Shown here: piece by piece, positions 1 through 8,068 of the stretch
Numbering within the stretch: the stretch's first letter is position 1
Layout of the letters: every line of letters starts with the position of its first letter
Origin: Kitasatospora sp. NBC_01287
GTDB taxonomy: Bacteria; Actinomycetota; Actinomycetes; Streptomycetales; Streptomycetaceae
Reading direction: 5' to 3'
Assembly: GCF_026340565.1 (NCBI RefSeq)
Contig: NZ_JAPEPB010000001.1
Location: 1,178,001-1,242,000 of the forward strand
Length of the DNA stretch: 64,000 nt
Translations under genes and position numbers: made by a program
The notes under the pieces: model-generated
Told to the model about the DNA's origin: nothing
Databases searched by the model: none
The model's input: only the letters and a program-made list of their open reading frames with translations

Positions 1-90
1 GGCCACCAGCCGCAACGCCAACTCCCGCGCCGCCGCCCGCTCCTGCCCATCAACCCGAGCCACCCACACCTCGACCACCGCACCCGCCAC
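1..90 (-). CDS. N-terminal fragment of unknown protein (runs off the left edge)
   Basis: The minus strand is open from the left edge to a GTG at 90. An AGGGGA ribosome binding site at 97-102 lies 6 nt before it, which is what makes this look like a genuine start. About 30 residues are visible, beginning MAGAVVEVWVARVDGQER and ending in an alanine/leucine/arginine-rich helix. Codon third positions are almost all G or C. The fragment is too short to name; a 4'-phosphopantetheinyl-transferase-like N-terminus is one guess. The gene points away from the phosphatase gene to its right, in the same minus orientation. Confidence 0.5.
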   Translation of the reverse strand, partial: MAGAVVEVWVARVDGQERAAARELALRLVA

Positions 91-193
91 CCCGGCTCCC
101 CTCAACAGCCCTGGCGCCCGCACCGGAGGGCAACTCACCGGCCAGTCTGCCAGCCGGCGCCCCCGTCGATCCGGCCCGGCGGCTCAACGCCGC

Positions 194-2659
194 TTACTCC
201 CCCGGCAGTTCCTGCTCCGTCCAGATCGTCTTGCCCGAGGCCGTGTACCGGCTCCCCCAGCGGTTGGTCAGCTGGGCCACCAGGTAGAGGCCGCGCCCGC
301 CCTCGTCGGTCAGCCGGGCTCGGCGCATCCGGGGCTGGGTGCTGCTGCCGTCGGAGACCTCGCAGGTCAAGGTGTCCGCCCGGATCAGCCGCACCACGAC
401 CGGGCCGCCCGCGTAGCGGATCGCGTTGGTGACCAGTTCGCTGAGCACCAGTTCGGTGGTGAAGGCGAGGTCCTCCAGGCCCCAGGCCTCCAGCGTGGCG
501 GTGGCGTCCTCGCGGACCTTGGCCACCGCCGCCGGATCCGGCTCCACCGACCAGACGGCGGTGTCCGCCGCCGCCACCGCCTTGGTGCGGGCCAGCAGCA
601 GCGTGACGTCGTCGTGCAGGCGGGTCGGCGGCAGTCCGGCGATGATCCGCTGGCCGGCCTCGGGCAGCGGCAGCCCCTGGGAGCGGACCACGGCCAGGCG
701 CCGGGTCAGCTCGGCCATTCCGGTGTCGATGTCGCCGTCGCCGCGCTCGATCAGGCCGTCGGTGTAGAGCGCGAGCACGCTGCCGGGCTCCAGCAGCACC
801 TTGACCGACTCGAACGGCAGACCGCCCACCCCCAGCGGCGGGCCCGGCACCACCGGCAGGTACTCGGTGCTCCCGTCGGGGTGGGCGACGGCAGGCGGCG
901 GGTGGCCCGCGCTGGCCACGGTGCAGGTGCGGGAGACGGGGTCGTAGACCGCGTAGAGGCAGGTGCCGCCGAACGAACCCGGCTCCGGCCTGGCCCGCCG
1001 GACGTTGCGGCCCTCCTCGTCGGGCGGCTCGGCCACCACCCCGTAGCGGGCCGGGTGCAGGCCGTCGGCCTCCAGGTCGTCGTCGCCGTCGGCCGCCAGC
1101 GCGGCCTCCACCAGCAGCTGGGCGACCAGGTCGTCCAGGTGGACGAGCAGTTCCTCCGGCTCCAGGTCCAGGTCGGCCAGGGTCCGTACGGCGGTGCGCA
1201 GCCGGCCCATGGTGGCCGAGGCGTGCAGCCCGTGGCCGGTGACGTCGCCGACCACCAGGGCGACCCGGGCCGAGGAGAGCGGGATGACGTCGAACCAGTC
1301 GCCGCCGACCCCGCCGACGGTGTCGGTGGGCAGGTAGACGCTGGCGGTGCTGACCGCGGCGACCGAGCGGACGGCGGGCGGCAGCAGGCTGCGCTGCAGG
1401 CCGATCGCGGCCCGGTGCTCGCGGGTGTAGCGGCGGGCGTTGTCCAGCGCCAGCGCGGCCCGGGCGGCGACCTCGCGCAGCAGCGCGGCGTCCTCCTCCT
1501 CGTAGGCGTCCTTCCAGCGATCGCGGCGCGCCGAGATCCGCCCGAGCAGCACGCCGCGGGCGCTCAGCGGGGCGGTGATCAGCCAGGCCTCGGCCAGGTC
1601 GGCCAGTGCCCCGGTCTCGTCCTGGCCGTCCGGGCCGACCAGCACCGTCTCGCCGTCCGCCCCGACCAGCACGGTGTCGCCGGTGGCGGGCAGCGCCTCG
1701 GGCGGTCCGGCGACGGCGGTGCGGCGCAGCAGCAGCCGGCCCTCGGGGTCGGGAGCGGGCTCCTCGCCGCCGAAGACGGCGGCGGCGACGTCGACCGTCA
1801 CCACGTCGGCGAAGTTGCCGATCAGCGCGGCGGCGAGCTGCTCGGCGCTGTCGGTGACCGAGAGCGAGCGGCCGGTGGCGGCGGTGACCTGGTGCAGCAG
1901 CGCCAGCCGGCGGCGGGTCCGGTACTGCTCGGTGATGTCGTTGAAGAGCGCGGTGAGCCCGATCACCGCGCCGTCCGAGGACTGCAGCCGGAACGCCGAG
2001 ATCGCCATCATCCGGCCGCCGCGCGGGTCTATCACCGTCCTGGCCAGCTCCTCGGCCAGCACCAGCGGCTTGCCGCTCTCCATCACCTCGCGCAGGTGCT
2101 GCTCGACGGCGGCGGCGTCCTGGGGCTGCAGGAAGTCGGAGAGCCGGCGCCCGGTGAGCGTGATCGGCATGCCGGAGTAGGGCAGCAGGTGGGTGTTGGT
2201 GCGCACGATCCGCAGGTCCTGGTCGAAGACCACCAGGCCGAAGCGGTCCTGCAGGAAGAGCTCGCGGGTGAAGGCCTGGTCCTGGCGCCAGCGGTCGGCG
2301 GTGCTCGCGGGGGCGCCGAGCACCACGTAGCGGGCGGCGGCGCGGTCGCCACCGGCCGCGCCGCGCAGGGCCAGCAGCCGGACCTCGATGGGCATCAGCC
2401 GCCCGTCACCGGTGCGCACGCTCACCCGCCCCGCCCAGGCGGCGCCGCGCTCGGCGTAGCCGTGCGGGCCGGCCGACTCCGCCGGCCCCGCCGGTTCCAC
2501 CGGTGCCGCGAGCAGCTCGCGCACCGGACGCCCGCGCAGCACGGCCGCCGGGAGGGCGAGCAGCGCCTCGGCGGCCGCCGTGCAGTCCAGGATCCTGCCA
2601 CCGCCGTCGACCACGACCCCTGCCACACCGTCGAGGAACGGGAAGCGGGAGTTGTCCAT
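194..2659 (-). CDS. SpoIIE-family PP2C phosphatase with PAS, GAF and HATPase domains
   Basis: Multidomain signalling protein of about 821 residues. Visible parts in order are two PAS-like regions (about 5-75 and 130-245), a GAF domain (about 255-410), a PP2C/SpoIIE phosphatase domain (about 425-690) and a C-terminal GHKL ATPase domain (about 700-815). In the phosphatase domain GGDWFDVI and VGDVTGHG carry metal-binding aspartates, with ASAGHPPP, ALYTDGLIE and DDVTLLLAR further on. In the ATPase domain ELVTNAIRY is the N box and EGGRGLYLV the G box. In streptomycetes such proteins combine serine-phosphatase and anti-sigma-kinase activities that switch partners of alternative sigma factors; the partner is not visible here. 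The PP2C domain carries an unusual acidic insert near residue 520. I prefer the ATG at 2659, which has AGGTGG 5 nt upstream at 2665-2670; an in-frame GTG lies at 2668. Confidence 0.93.
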   Translation of the reverse strand: MDNSRFPFLDGVAGVVVDGGGRILDCTAAAEALLALPAAVLRGRPVRELLAAPVEPAGPAESAGPHGYAERGAAWAGRVSVRTGDGRLMPIEVRLLALRGAAGGDRAAARYVVLGAPASTADRWRQDQAFTRELFLQDRFGLVVFDQDLRIVRTNTHLLPYSGMPITLTGRRLSDFLQPQDAAAVEQHLREVMESGKPLVLAEELARTVIDPRGGRMMAISAFRLQSSDGAVIGLTALFNDITEQYRTRRRLALLHQVTAATGRSLSVTDSAEQLAAALIGNFADVVTVDVAAAVFGGEEPAPDPEGRLLLRRTAVAGPPEALPATGDTVLVGADGETVLVGPDGQDETGALADLAEAWLITAPLSARGVLLGRISARRDRWKDAYEEEDAALLREVAARAALALDNARRYTREHRAAIGLQRSLLPPAVRSVAAVSTASVYLPTDTVGGVGGDWFDVIPLSSARVALVVGDVTGHGLHASATMGRLRTAVRTLADLDLEPEELLVHLDDLVAQLLVEAALAADGDDDLEADGLHPARYGVVAEPPDEEGRNVRRARPEPGSFGGTCLYAVYDPVSRTCTVASAGHPPPAVAHPDGSTEYLPVVPGPPLGVGGLPFESVKVLLEPGSVLALYTDGLIERGDGDIDTGMAELTRRLAVVRSQGLPLPEAGQRIIAGLPPTRLHDDVTLLLARTKAVAAADTAVWSVEPDPAAVAKVREDATATLEAWGLEDLAFTTELVLSELVTNAIRYAGGPVVVRLIRADTLTCEVSDGSSTQPRMRRARLTDEGGRGLYLVAQLTNRWGSRYTASGKTIWTEQELPGE

Positions 2660-2775
2660 ACCGTCCACCTCGCCCGGTCAAGCCCTCCCCTCATACTCCA
2701 CCGGGACGCCGCCGTCGGCGCCCCGGCGCTCCGGACGGTCGCCGGGAGGGGTCAGGAATCACTCTTGGACCGACC

Positions 2776-2847
2776 GATCTGCCGGATCTGCCGGATCTGC
2801 CGAACCGACCGAACCGACCGGACCGACCGGACCGACCGGATCCGCCG
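2776..2847. repeat. Eight tandem 9-bp units
   Basis: Eight consecutive 9-mers lie between two genes: GATCTGCCG three times, AACCGACCG twice, GACCGACCG twice and GATCCGCCG once. They sit just past the stop of the permease gene. The closest counterpart in the window is a seven-unit 9-bp array at 58500-58562 built from related words. Confidence 0.9.
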
Positions 2848-2854
2848 GTCGCTC

Positions 2855-4498
2855 TCAGTGGCCGCCGGCGTCCATCATCTCGACGCCGGCGATGTTCCGC
2901 TCGATCTCGGCAGCGGGCAGCGCCACGGCCAGCGCCCAGTAGTAGATGACCAGCGAGAAGACGGTGATCACCCCGATGTCCCACCAGAGCGGCAGGTTCT
3001 TCTGCGCCCCCGCGCCGAACTGGCCCTGCCAGGAGGTGATCCCCAGCCCCACCAGGTAGACCGGCAGCCACTGGCCGGCCCGGAAGTCCATCCGGGGCGC
3101 CCTGGGCAGGTGCTTGGCCCTGGCGTATGCCGCGTAGGAGCCGAGCAGCAGGTAGCCGATCAGGATCGAGGCACCCAGCCGCCACAGGGTGTCCCAGCCG
3201 GCCCAGTAGATGACCAGGCCGGCGATGACGAAGGAGATCGGCGAGATGATCTCGCCGGCGGGCAGCCGGTAGGGCCGCTCCAGGTCGGGGAACCGCTTGC
3301 GCAGCACGCCGAAGGCCAGCGGCGCGCCCGCGTACATCAGCACCACCGCCGAGGTGATGAAGCTGACCAGCTTCTGCCAGCTGGGGAACGGCAGGAAGCA
3401 GAGCACCCCGGCCGCGTAGGCGATCAGCAGGCCGATCCAGGGCACCGCGCGCCGGTTGGTGGCCTGCATCGTCTCGGGGGCGTAGCCGTTGCGACTGAGG
3501 CCGTAGGTGATCCGGGAGCTGGAGGTGATGTAGACGAGACCGGTGCCGGCCGGCGAGATGATCGCGTCGATGTACAGCACGGTGGCGAACCAGCTCAGGC
3601 CGATCACGGTGGCCAGCCCGGCGAACGGGCCGCTGATCCCCTCGTAGGTGAGCGCGCCCCAGCCGCCGGTGATCGCGGAGTCCGGCACCGCGGCGAGGAA
3701 GGAGACCTGGAGCAGGATGTAGACCAGGCTCCCGATCAGCACCGAGCCGAGCACGGCGCGCGGGATGTCGCGGCGCGGGTGGGTGCTCTCGCCGGCCCAC
3801 TGGATCGCCTGCTCGAAGCCGAGCAGCGCGAAGATCACGCCGCTGGTGCTGATCGCCGCGAGCACGCCGCGGGCGCCGAAGGGCGCGAAGCCGTGCGAGG
3901 TGAAGTTGTGCGTGTGGAAGGCGGTGCTGGCGAAGATGATGATGGTCAGCACCGGGATGGCGACCTTCCACCAGGTGGCGGCGCTGTTGGTGCGGGCCAG
4001 CCATTTGACGCCCAGGAAGTTGAGCGCGACGAAGACGGCGAGCAGCAGCGCCGCCACCCCGAAGCCGGAGCTGGTGAGCGTCGAGTCCTTGGCGTTCTGC
4101 AGGCCGTCCGCCCAGCTCCAGTGCCGGGCGTAGCCGATCATCGCCTGCACCTCGATCGGCGCGATGGTGGCGGCCTGCAGCCAGGTGAACCAGCCGAAGG
4201 ACATGCCGGTGAAGCCGCCGAAGGCGTAGTGCGGGAAGCGCGCGGTGCCGCCGGCGACCGGGAACATGCCACCGAGCTCGGCGTGCACCAGCGCGAGCAG
4301 CACGATGGCGAGGGAGCCGACCAGCCAGGAGATCAGGGCGGCCGGTCCGGCGGCCTTGGCGGCCTTCTCGGCGCCGAAGAGCCAGCCGGAGCCGATGATC
4401 GCGCCGACCGAGGCCCAGAGCAGGCCGGCCAGACCCACCTCGCGGCGCAGGGCGTGCCTGGGGGACGAGCGCGGGCGCGCCGGTGCGGGCGATTCCAT
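2855..4498 (-). CDS. APC-superfamily amino acid permease (paralogue 1)
   Basis: Integral membrane protein of 547 residues, predicted to take up amino acids, amines or related compounds across the cytoplasmic membrane. About 12 hydrophobic segments begin near residue 25. The glycine-rich first helix (GAIIGSGWLFGAEKAAK) and the downstream GGTARFPHYAFGG and YEGISGPFAG motifs are typical of the APC superfamily. The C-terminus is a short hydrophilic tail ending DAGGH. A second gene of exactly the same length and very similar sequence lies at 34534-36177, sharing long stretches around the LLGFEQAIQ and SWLVG/SWGIG segments. The substrate cannot be read from the sequence. The gene is divergent from the MarR-exporter operon with about 160 bp between them. 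Confidence 0.9.
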   Translation of the reverse strand: MESPAPARPRSSPRHALRREVGLAGLLWASVGAIIGSGWLFGAEKAAKAAGPAALISWLVGSLAIVLLALVHAELGGMFPVAGGTARFPHYAFGGFTGMSFGWFTWLQAATIAPIEVQAMIGYARHWSWADGLQNAKDSTLTSSGFGVAALLLAVFVALNFLGVKWLARTNSAATWWKVAIPVLTIIIFASTAFHTHNFTSHGFAPFGARGVLAAISTSGVIFALLGFEQAIQWAGESTHPRRDIPRAVLGSVLIGSLVYILLQVSFLAAVPDSAITGGWGALTYEGISGPFAGLATVIGLSWFATVLYIDAIISPAGTGLVYITSSSRITYGLSRNGYAPETMQATNRRAVPWIGLLIAYAAGVLCFLPFPSWQKLVSFITSAVVLMYAGAPLAFGVLRKRFPDLERPYRLPAGEIISPISFVIAGLVIYWAGWDTLWRLGASILIGYLLLGSYAAYARAKHLPRAPRMDFRAGQWLPVYLVGLGITSWQGQFGAGAQKNLPLWWDIGVITVFSLVIYYWALAVALPAAEIERNIAGVEMMDAGGH

Positions 4499-4618
4499 GG
4501 CTGCGGCCTCTCTGGCGGCGAGGTGGACATGCTGACGCTGCCTCAGTCCACCGGGTGGCGACCGCCGCGCGGGCCCGACGCGGCCGGACCACCAGTCGTC
4601 CGGCGTAATCCCGGAGGA

Positions 4619-4656
4619 GGTAGTTACATCAGATTGATTAAGCTATTGTTACTACC
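4619..4656 (+). promoter_or_regulatory. Promoter and inverted-repeat operator of the marR-exporter operon
   Basis: GGTAGTTACA at 4619-4628 and TGTTACTACC at 4647-4656 form a near-perfect inverted repeat (9 of 10 pairs). The right half overlaps a TANNNT box, TATTGT at 4644-4649, placed 8 nt before the ATG of the MarR gene. Spaced dyads over the core promoter are typical of MarR autoregulation. The only purine-rich stretch, GGAGGAGG at 4613-4620, is about 38 nt from the ATG and cannot be its ribosome binding site, so the mRNA is probably leaderless. Confidence 0.6.
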
Positions 4657-4657
4657 T

Positions 4658-5134
4658 ATGACAACGACTTCACCACCCCCGGACCGGGCAGAGGGCCCGG
4701 ACAGCCCGGACGACTCCGAGGAGCTCGCGGCCACCCTGCGGCTCCTCGTGGGCCGGATCGCCCGTCGGGTGCGCCAGTCCCACGCCTCGGGCGACCTGGC
4801 GCACTCCGAGGTGTCCGTGCTGGTCCGCCTCGACCGCGAGGGTTCCGGCTCGCCCGGCGCGCTCGCCGAGCAGGAGCGGGTGCGCCCGCAGGCGATGGCC
4901 GCCACCCTGGCCGCCCTGGAGGAGCGCGGCCTGGTGAGCCGCCGACCGGACGCCACCGACGGCCGCCGCGCGATCATGACGATCACCGGGCCGGGCCGCC
5001 AGGTGCTCACCGAGCGCCGCTCGGAGTCCGTGCACCTGCTGACCGGTGCCATCGACGCGGAGTTCACACCCGCCGAGCGGCAGCTGCTGCGCGAGACGCT
5101 GCCACTGCTCGACCGCCTCGCGGAGCGGCTGTGA
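4658..5134 (+). CDS. MarR-family transcriptional regulator
   Basis: Cytoplasmic winged-helix repressor of 158 residues. The winged-helix region spans about residues 40-130, with the recognition area around QAMAATLAALEERGLVSR followed by the wing DATDGRRAIMTIT, both hallmarks of the family. Its stop overlaps the GTG of the next gene (GTGA at 5131-5134), so repressor and exporter are translationally coupled. MarR proteins beside DHA2 exporters usually sense a drug or phenolic ligand and repress both genes; the ligand is unknown. The start has no Shine-Dalgarno but sits 8 nt after a TATTGT box, suggesting a leaderless message. Confidence 0.9.
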   Translation: MTTTSPPPDRAEGPDSPDDSEELAATLRLLVGRIARRVRQSHASGDLAHSEVSVLVRLDREGSGSPGALAEQERVRPQAMAATLAALEERGLVSRRPDATDGRRAIMTITGPGRQVLTERRSESVHLLTGAIDAEFTPAERQLLRETLPLLDRLAERL

Positions 5135-6918
5135 GCGGCGCGAGCGCGCTGACCGGAGCGCGCGAGACCAGCGAGCGCTACAAGTGGGTGGCGCTCTCCA
5201 ACACCACGATGGGCGTGCTGATCGCGACCATCGACAGCTCGATCGTGATCATCTCGCTGCCCGCGATCTTCCGCGGCATCGGCCTGGACCCGCTGGCGCC
5301 CGCCAACATCGGCTACCTGCTCTGGATGATCCTCGGCTACACCCTGACCACCGCGGTCCTGGTGGTCGCGCTCGGCCGGCTCGGCGACATGTTCGGCCGG
5401 GTGCGGATGTACAACCTGGGCTTCGTGGTCTTCGCGGCCGCCTCGCTGGCCCTCTCCCTCGATCCGCTGCACGGCGGCGGCGGCGCGCTCTGGCTGATCG
5501 GGTTCCGGATCGTGCAGGCGGTCGGCGGCTCGATGCTGACGGCCAACTCGGCCGCGATCCTGACCGACGCCTTCCCGGCCCGGCAGCGCGGCATGGCGCT
5601 GGGCATCAACCAGATCACCGCCCTGGCCGGCATGTTCCTGGGCCTGCTGGTCGGCGGCGTGCTGGCCACCATCGACTGGCGGGCCGTCTTCTGGGTCAGC
5701 GTCCCGTTCGGCGTGGTCGGCACCTTCTGGTCCTACCGCAGCCTGCGCGAGACCGGCACCCGCCGGCCGGGGCGGATCGACTGGGTCGGCAACCTGACCT
5801 TCACCGCGGGCGCCGCCTGCCTGCTGGCCGGCATCACCTACGGCATCCAGCCCTACGGCGGGCACCCCACCGGCTGGACCAACCCCTGGGTGCTGGGCGG
5901 CCTCGGCACCGGATTGGTGCTGCTCACCACGTTCTGCGTCGCGGAGACCAGGATCGCCGAGCCGATGTTCCAGCTGCGGCTCTTCAGGATCCGCGCGTTC
6001 GCGGCCGGGAACCTGGCGGCGCTGCTGATCGCGATCGCCCGCGGCGGCATGCAGTTCATGCTGATCATCTGGCTGCAGGGCATCTGGCTGCCGCTGCACG
6101 GCTACTCCTTCGAGCGCACGCCGCTCTGGGCCGGCATCTTCATGCTGCCGCTGACCGTCGGGTTCCTGCTCGGCGGCCCGGTCTCCGGCTACCTCTCCGA
6201 CCGCTTCGGCGCCCGGCTCTTCGCCACCGGCGGACTGCTCCTGGTGGCCGCCTCCTTCGTCGGCCTGATGCTGCTGCCGGTCGACTTCCCCTATCCCGCC
6301 TTCGCGGCGCTGCTGCTGGTCAGCGGGATCGGCCAGGGGATGTTCTCGGCGCCGAACACCTCGGCGATCATGGGCAGCGTGCCGCCGGACCAGCGCGGGG
6401 TGGCCTCCGGGATGCGCTCGACCTTCCAGAACTCGGGCAGCGCGCTGTCGATCGGGCTCTTCTTCTCACTGATGATCGTGGGGCTGGCCGGCTCGCTGCC
6501 GCACGCGCTGGACACCGGGCTGCGGGCCCAGCAGGTGCCGGCGGCGACGGCGAGCCAGGTGGCCGGACTGCCACCGGTGAGCACGCTCTTCGCCACCTTC
6601 CTCGGCAACAACCCGATCGGCCACCTGCTCGGTCCCAGCGGGGTGCTGACCACGCTGCCGCCGGCCAACGCGCAGACGCTGACCGGCAACCGGTTCTTCC
6701 CCGAGCTGGTCTCCGGCCCGTTCCACCACGGCCTGGTCACCGTCTTCAGCGCCGCCGCCCTGCTGGCCCTGATCGGCGCGCTCGCCTCGGCGCTGCGCGG
6801 CCGGGGCGGCAAGGACGGCAAGGGCGCGGGAGGCGGCCCGGACGGCGCCGACCAGCGGCGGCCCGGTCCGCAGCAGACCGGTGCGGACCAGCCGGCGTCG
6901 ACCCCGGGACGCGGCTGA
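5131..6918 (+). CDS. MFS transporter, DHA2 (EmrB/QacA) family
   Basis: Drug/proton antiporter-type efflux protein of 595 residues with about 14 predicted membrane segments. Motif A is seen as GRLGDMFGRVRMYN near residue 83. The motif C region is around GINQITALAGMFLGLLVGG, followed by DWRAVFWVSVPFG, typical of the 14-helix DHA2 group. The first helix carries ATIDSSIVIISLPAI, the usual D1 motif. After the last helix there is a loose glycine/lysine/proline-rich tail of about 40 residues. The GTG start overlaps the regulator's stop, making a two-gene operon. The exported compound is unknown. Confidence 0.92.
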   Translation: MSGASALTGARETSERYKWVALSNTTMGVLIATIDSSIVIISLPAIFRGIGLDPLAPANIGYLLWMILGYTLTTAVLVVALGRLGDMFGRVRMYNLGFVVFAAASLALSLDPLHGGGGALWLIGFRIVQAVGGSMLTANSAAILTDAFPARQRGMALGINQITALAGMFLGLLVGGVLATIDWRAVFWVSVPFGVVGTFWSYRSLRETGTRRPGRIDWVGNLTFTAGAACLLAGITYGIQPYGGHPTGWTNPWVLGGLGTGLVLLTTFCVAETRIAEPMFQLRLFRIRAFAAGNLAALLIAIARGGMQFMLIIWLQGIWLPLHGYSFERTPLWAGIFMLPLTVGFLLGGPVSGYLSDRFGARLFATGGLLLVAASFVGLMLLPVDFPYPAFAALLLVSGIGQGMFSAPNTSAIMGSVPPDQRGVASGMRSTFQNSGSALSIGLFFSLMIVGLAGSLPHALDTGLRAQQVPAATASQVAGLPPVSTLFATFLGNNPIGHLLGPSGVLTTLPPANAQTLTGNRFFPELVSGPFHHGLVTVFSAAALLALIGALASALRGRGGKDGKGAGGGPDGADQRRPGPQQTGADQPASTPGRG

Positions 6919-6943
6919 GCGGGACATCCGTAGGCTGAAATGA

Positions 6944-6962
6944 ATGTGATGCACAATCACAT
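6944..6962. promoter_or_regulatory. Inverted repeat between convergent genes
   Basis: ATGTGAT, a 5-nt spacer (GCACA) and ATCACAT form a perfect 7-bp dyad, 26 nt after the exporter's stop. It has no U-tract and lies in an AT-richer island (6935-6980). It resembles a regulator site of the CRP or GntR type more than a terminator, yet no gene starts next to it: 6963-7200 shows no convincing coding region. Confidence 0.4.
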
Positions 6963-7200
6963 CAGCATCTGTTGATTTGACCGACCGGCCGTGCCAGGCT
7001 CGTCCCACCCCGCGGAGCACGGTGCCCGGTCCCCGGAAGGACCGCCACCGCCCGCCCCGGGACCACGGACGCCGAGCGGCCGCGAGCCTCCACCCCCGTG
7101 GGGTCCGCCGCCCGCTCGGCGCCCGTGCGTGGTCGGCCTGGACCGGGAACCCAATCCCCTGCCCGGTCCAGGCCCCCGCCCACCCCACGCCCCTCGGGCC

Positions 7201-7962
7201 CTACGACGCGATCACACCAGGCTGGAGCAGCCCGACCAGGATGCGGGTCACCACCCGGTCGAAGAGCTGTTCCGCCGGTTCACCGCCGGGGCCCGCCCCC
7301 TCGCCGACGCCATGGTCAGCGTCGGCCCCCGCGCCGGCCCCCTCCCCGGCCAGGGCGGCGGCCAGGTGGGGATGCCGGCCCGAACCGGCGGCCTGTGCGA
7401 GGTACTCCGCCTGCGCCCGCTGCCACTGCGGCACGGTCTGCCCGGCGAGGCGCTGGGCGGCCTCGGCGCGGGCCAGGGCCGCGACCACGGCGCCGAGCAC
7501 GCCGATCGCCTCCAGCTTGGCCCGCGGGGTGGCCGGCAGGTCGGCGAGCGCGGCCAGTGAGCGCTCCAGATAGGTGACGGCGTGCGGCCCCAACAGGGCC
7601 CGCTGGGCGAGCGCGTCGAGCAGCCAGGGGTGATCGAGGTAGCGGCGCCTGCTCTGGCGGGCCAGGGCCAGCATGTCGTCGAGCCACCGCCCGGATCCGA
7701 GCGCGGCGTAGGAGATCTCGCCGTTGACCTGATCGATCATCAGCTCCAGCAGCTCCTCGCGGGTGGAGACGTAGCGGTAGAGCGACGCGGGACCGGAGCC
7801 GAGCGACTGCGCCACGGCCCGCATCGTGACGGCGGCCAGGCCGTGCGCGTCGGCCAGCGCGACACCGGCCGCGGCGAGGCGGTCGCGGTCGAAGGCGGGA
7901 GCCGGCCCTCGCCCCGAGCGTTCGGGGCGGAGCCAGATGCTCGGGACGGCCTGCTCGGACAT
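7201..7962 (-). CDS. TetR-family transcriptional regulator
   Basis: Repressor of 253 residues. The N-terminal helix-turn-helix lies at about residues 27-75, with TMRAVAQSLGSGPASLYRYV as the DNA-reading part; the C-terminal ligand and dimerisation domain is of the tetracycline-repressor type. The first 25 residues are a basic extension. A low-complexity Gly/Ala/Asp stretch (GEGAGAGADADHGVGEGAG) near residue 212 is unusual and probably a disordered loop. ATG at 7962 has GGAGAG upstream. It is divergent from the alpha/beta hydrolase gene, with a 9-bp dyad between them, so it probably controls that gene and itself. Confidence 0.9.
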   Translation of the reverse strand: MSEQAVPSIWLRPERSGRGPAPAFDRDRLAAAGVALADAHGLAAVTMRAVAQSLGSGPASLYRYVSTREELLELMIDQVNGEISYAALGSGRWLDDMLALARQSRRRYLDHPWLLDALAQRALLGPHAVTYLERSLAALADLPATPRAKLEAIGVLGAVVAALARAEAAQRLAGQTVPQWQRAQAEYLAQAAGSGRHPHLAAALAGEGAGAGADADHGVGEGAGPGGEPAEQLFDRVVTRILVGLLQPGVIAS

Positions 7963-7990
7963 GATCTCTCCTTTTCTGCGAACGCTGTAT

Positions 7991-8016
7991 GCAGTACCTT
8001 AGTGGGCAGGTACTGC
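7991..8016. promoter_or_regulatory. Candidate TetR operator (9-bp dyad)
   Basis: GCAGTACCT at 7991-7999 and AGGTACTGC at 8008-8016 are perfect inverted copies separated by 8 nt, midway between the divergent regulator and hydrolase. The nonamer CTGCGAACG also occurs twice, at 7976-7984 and 8013-8021. Size and position fit a TetR operator, but the regulator-site pairing is inferred. Confidence 0.6.
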
Positions 8017-8068
8017 GAACGTCGATCGCAGTGGAGATACGGCTGAGTGCAGTCGAGAGGGGGAGTCC

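Noticed and set aside
614-5134. Very long plus-strand open frame covering the phosphatase and permease region
   Set aside because: It is the antisense shadow of two well-defined minus-strand genes and arises from the high GC content. Only its last part (from 4658) is the MarR gene.
6977-7573. Open frames antisense to and upstream of the TetR gene
   Set aside because: The text is proline/arginine-rich and out of phase with any ribosome binding site; the TetR gene on the other strand explains the GC pattern.
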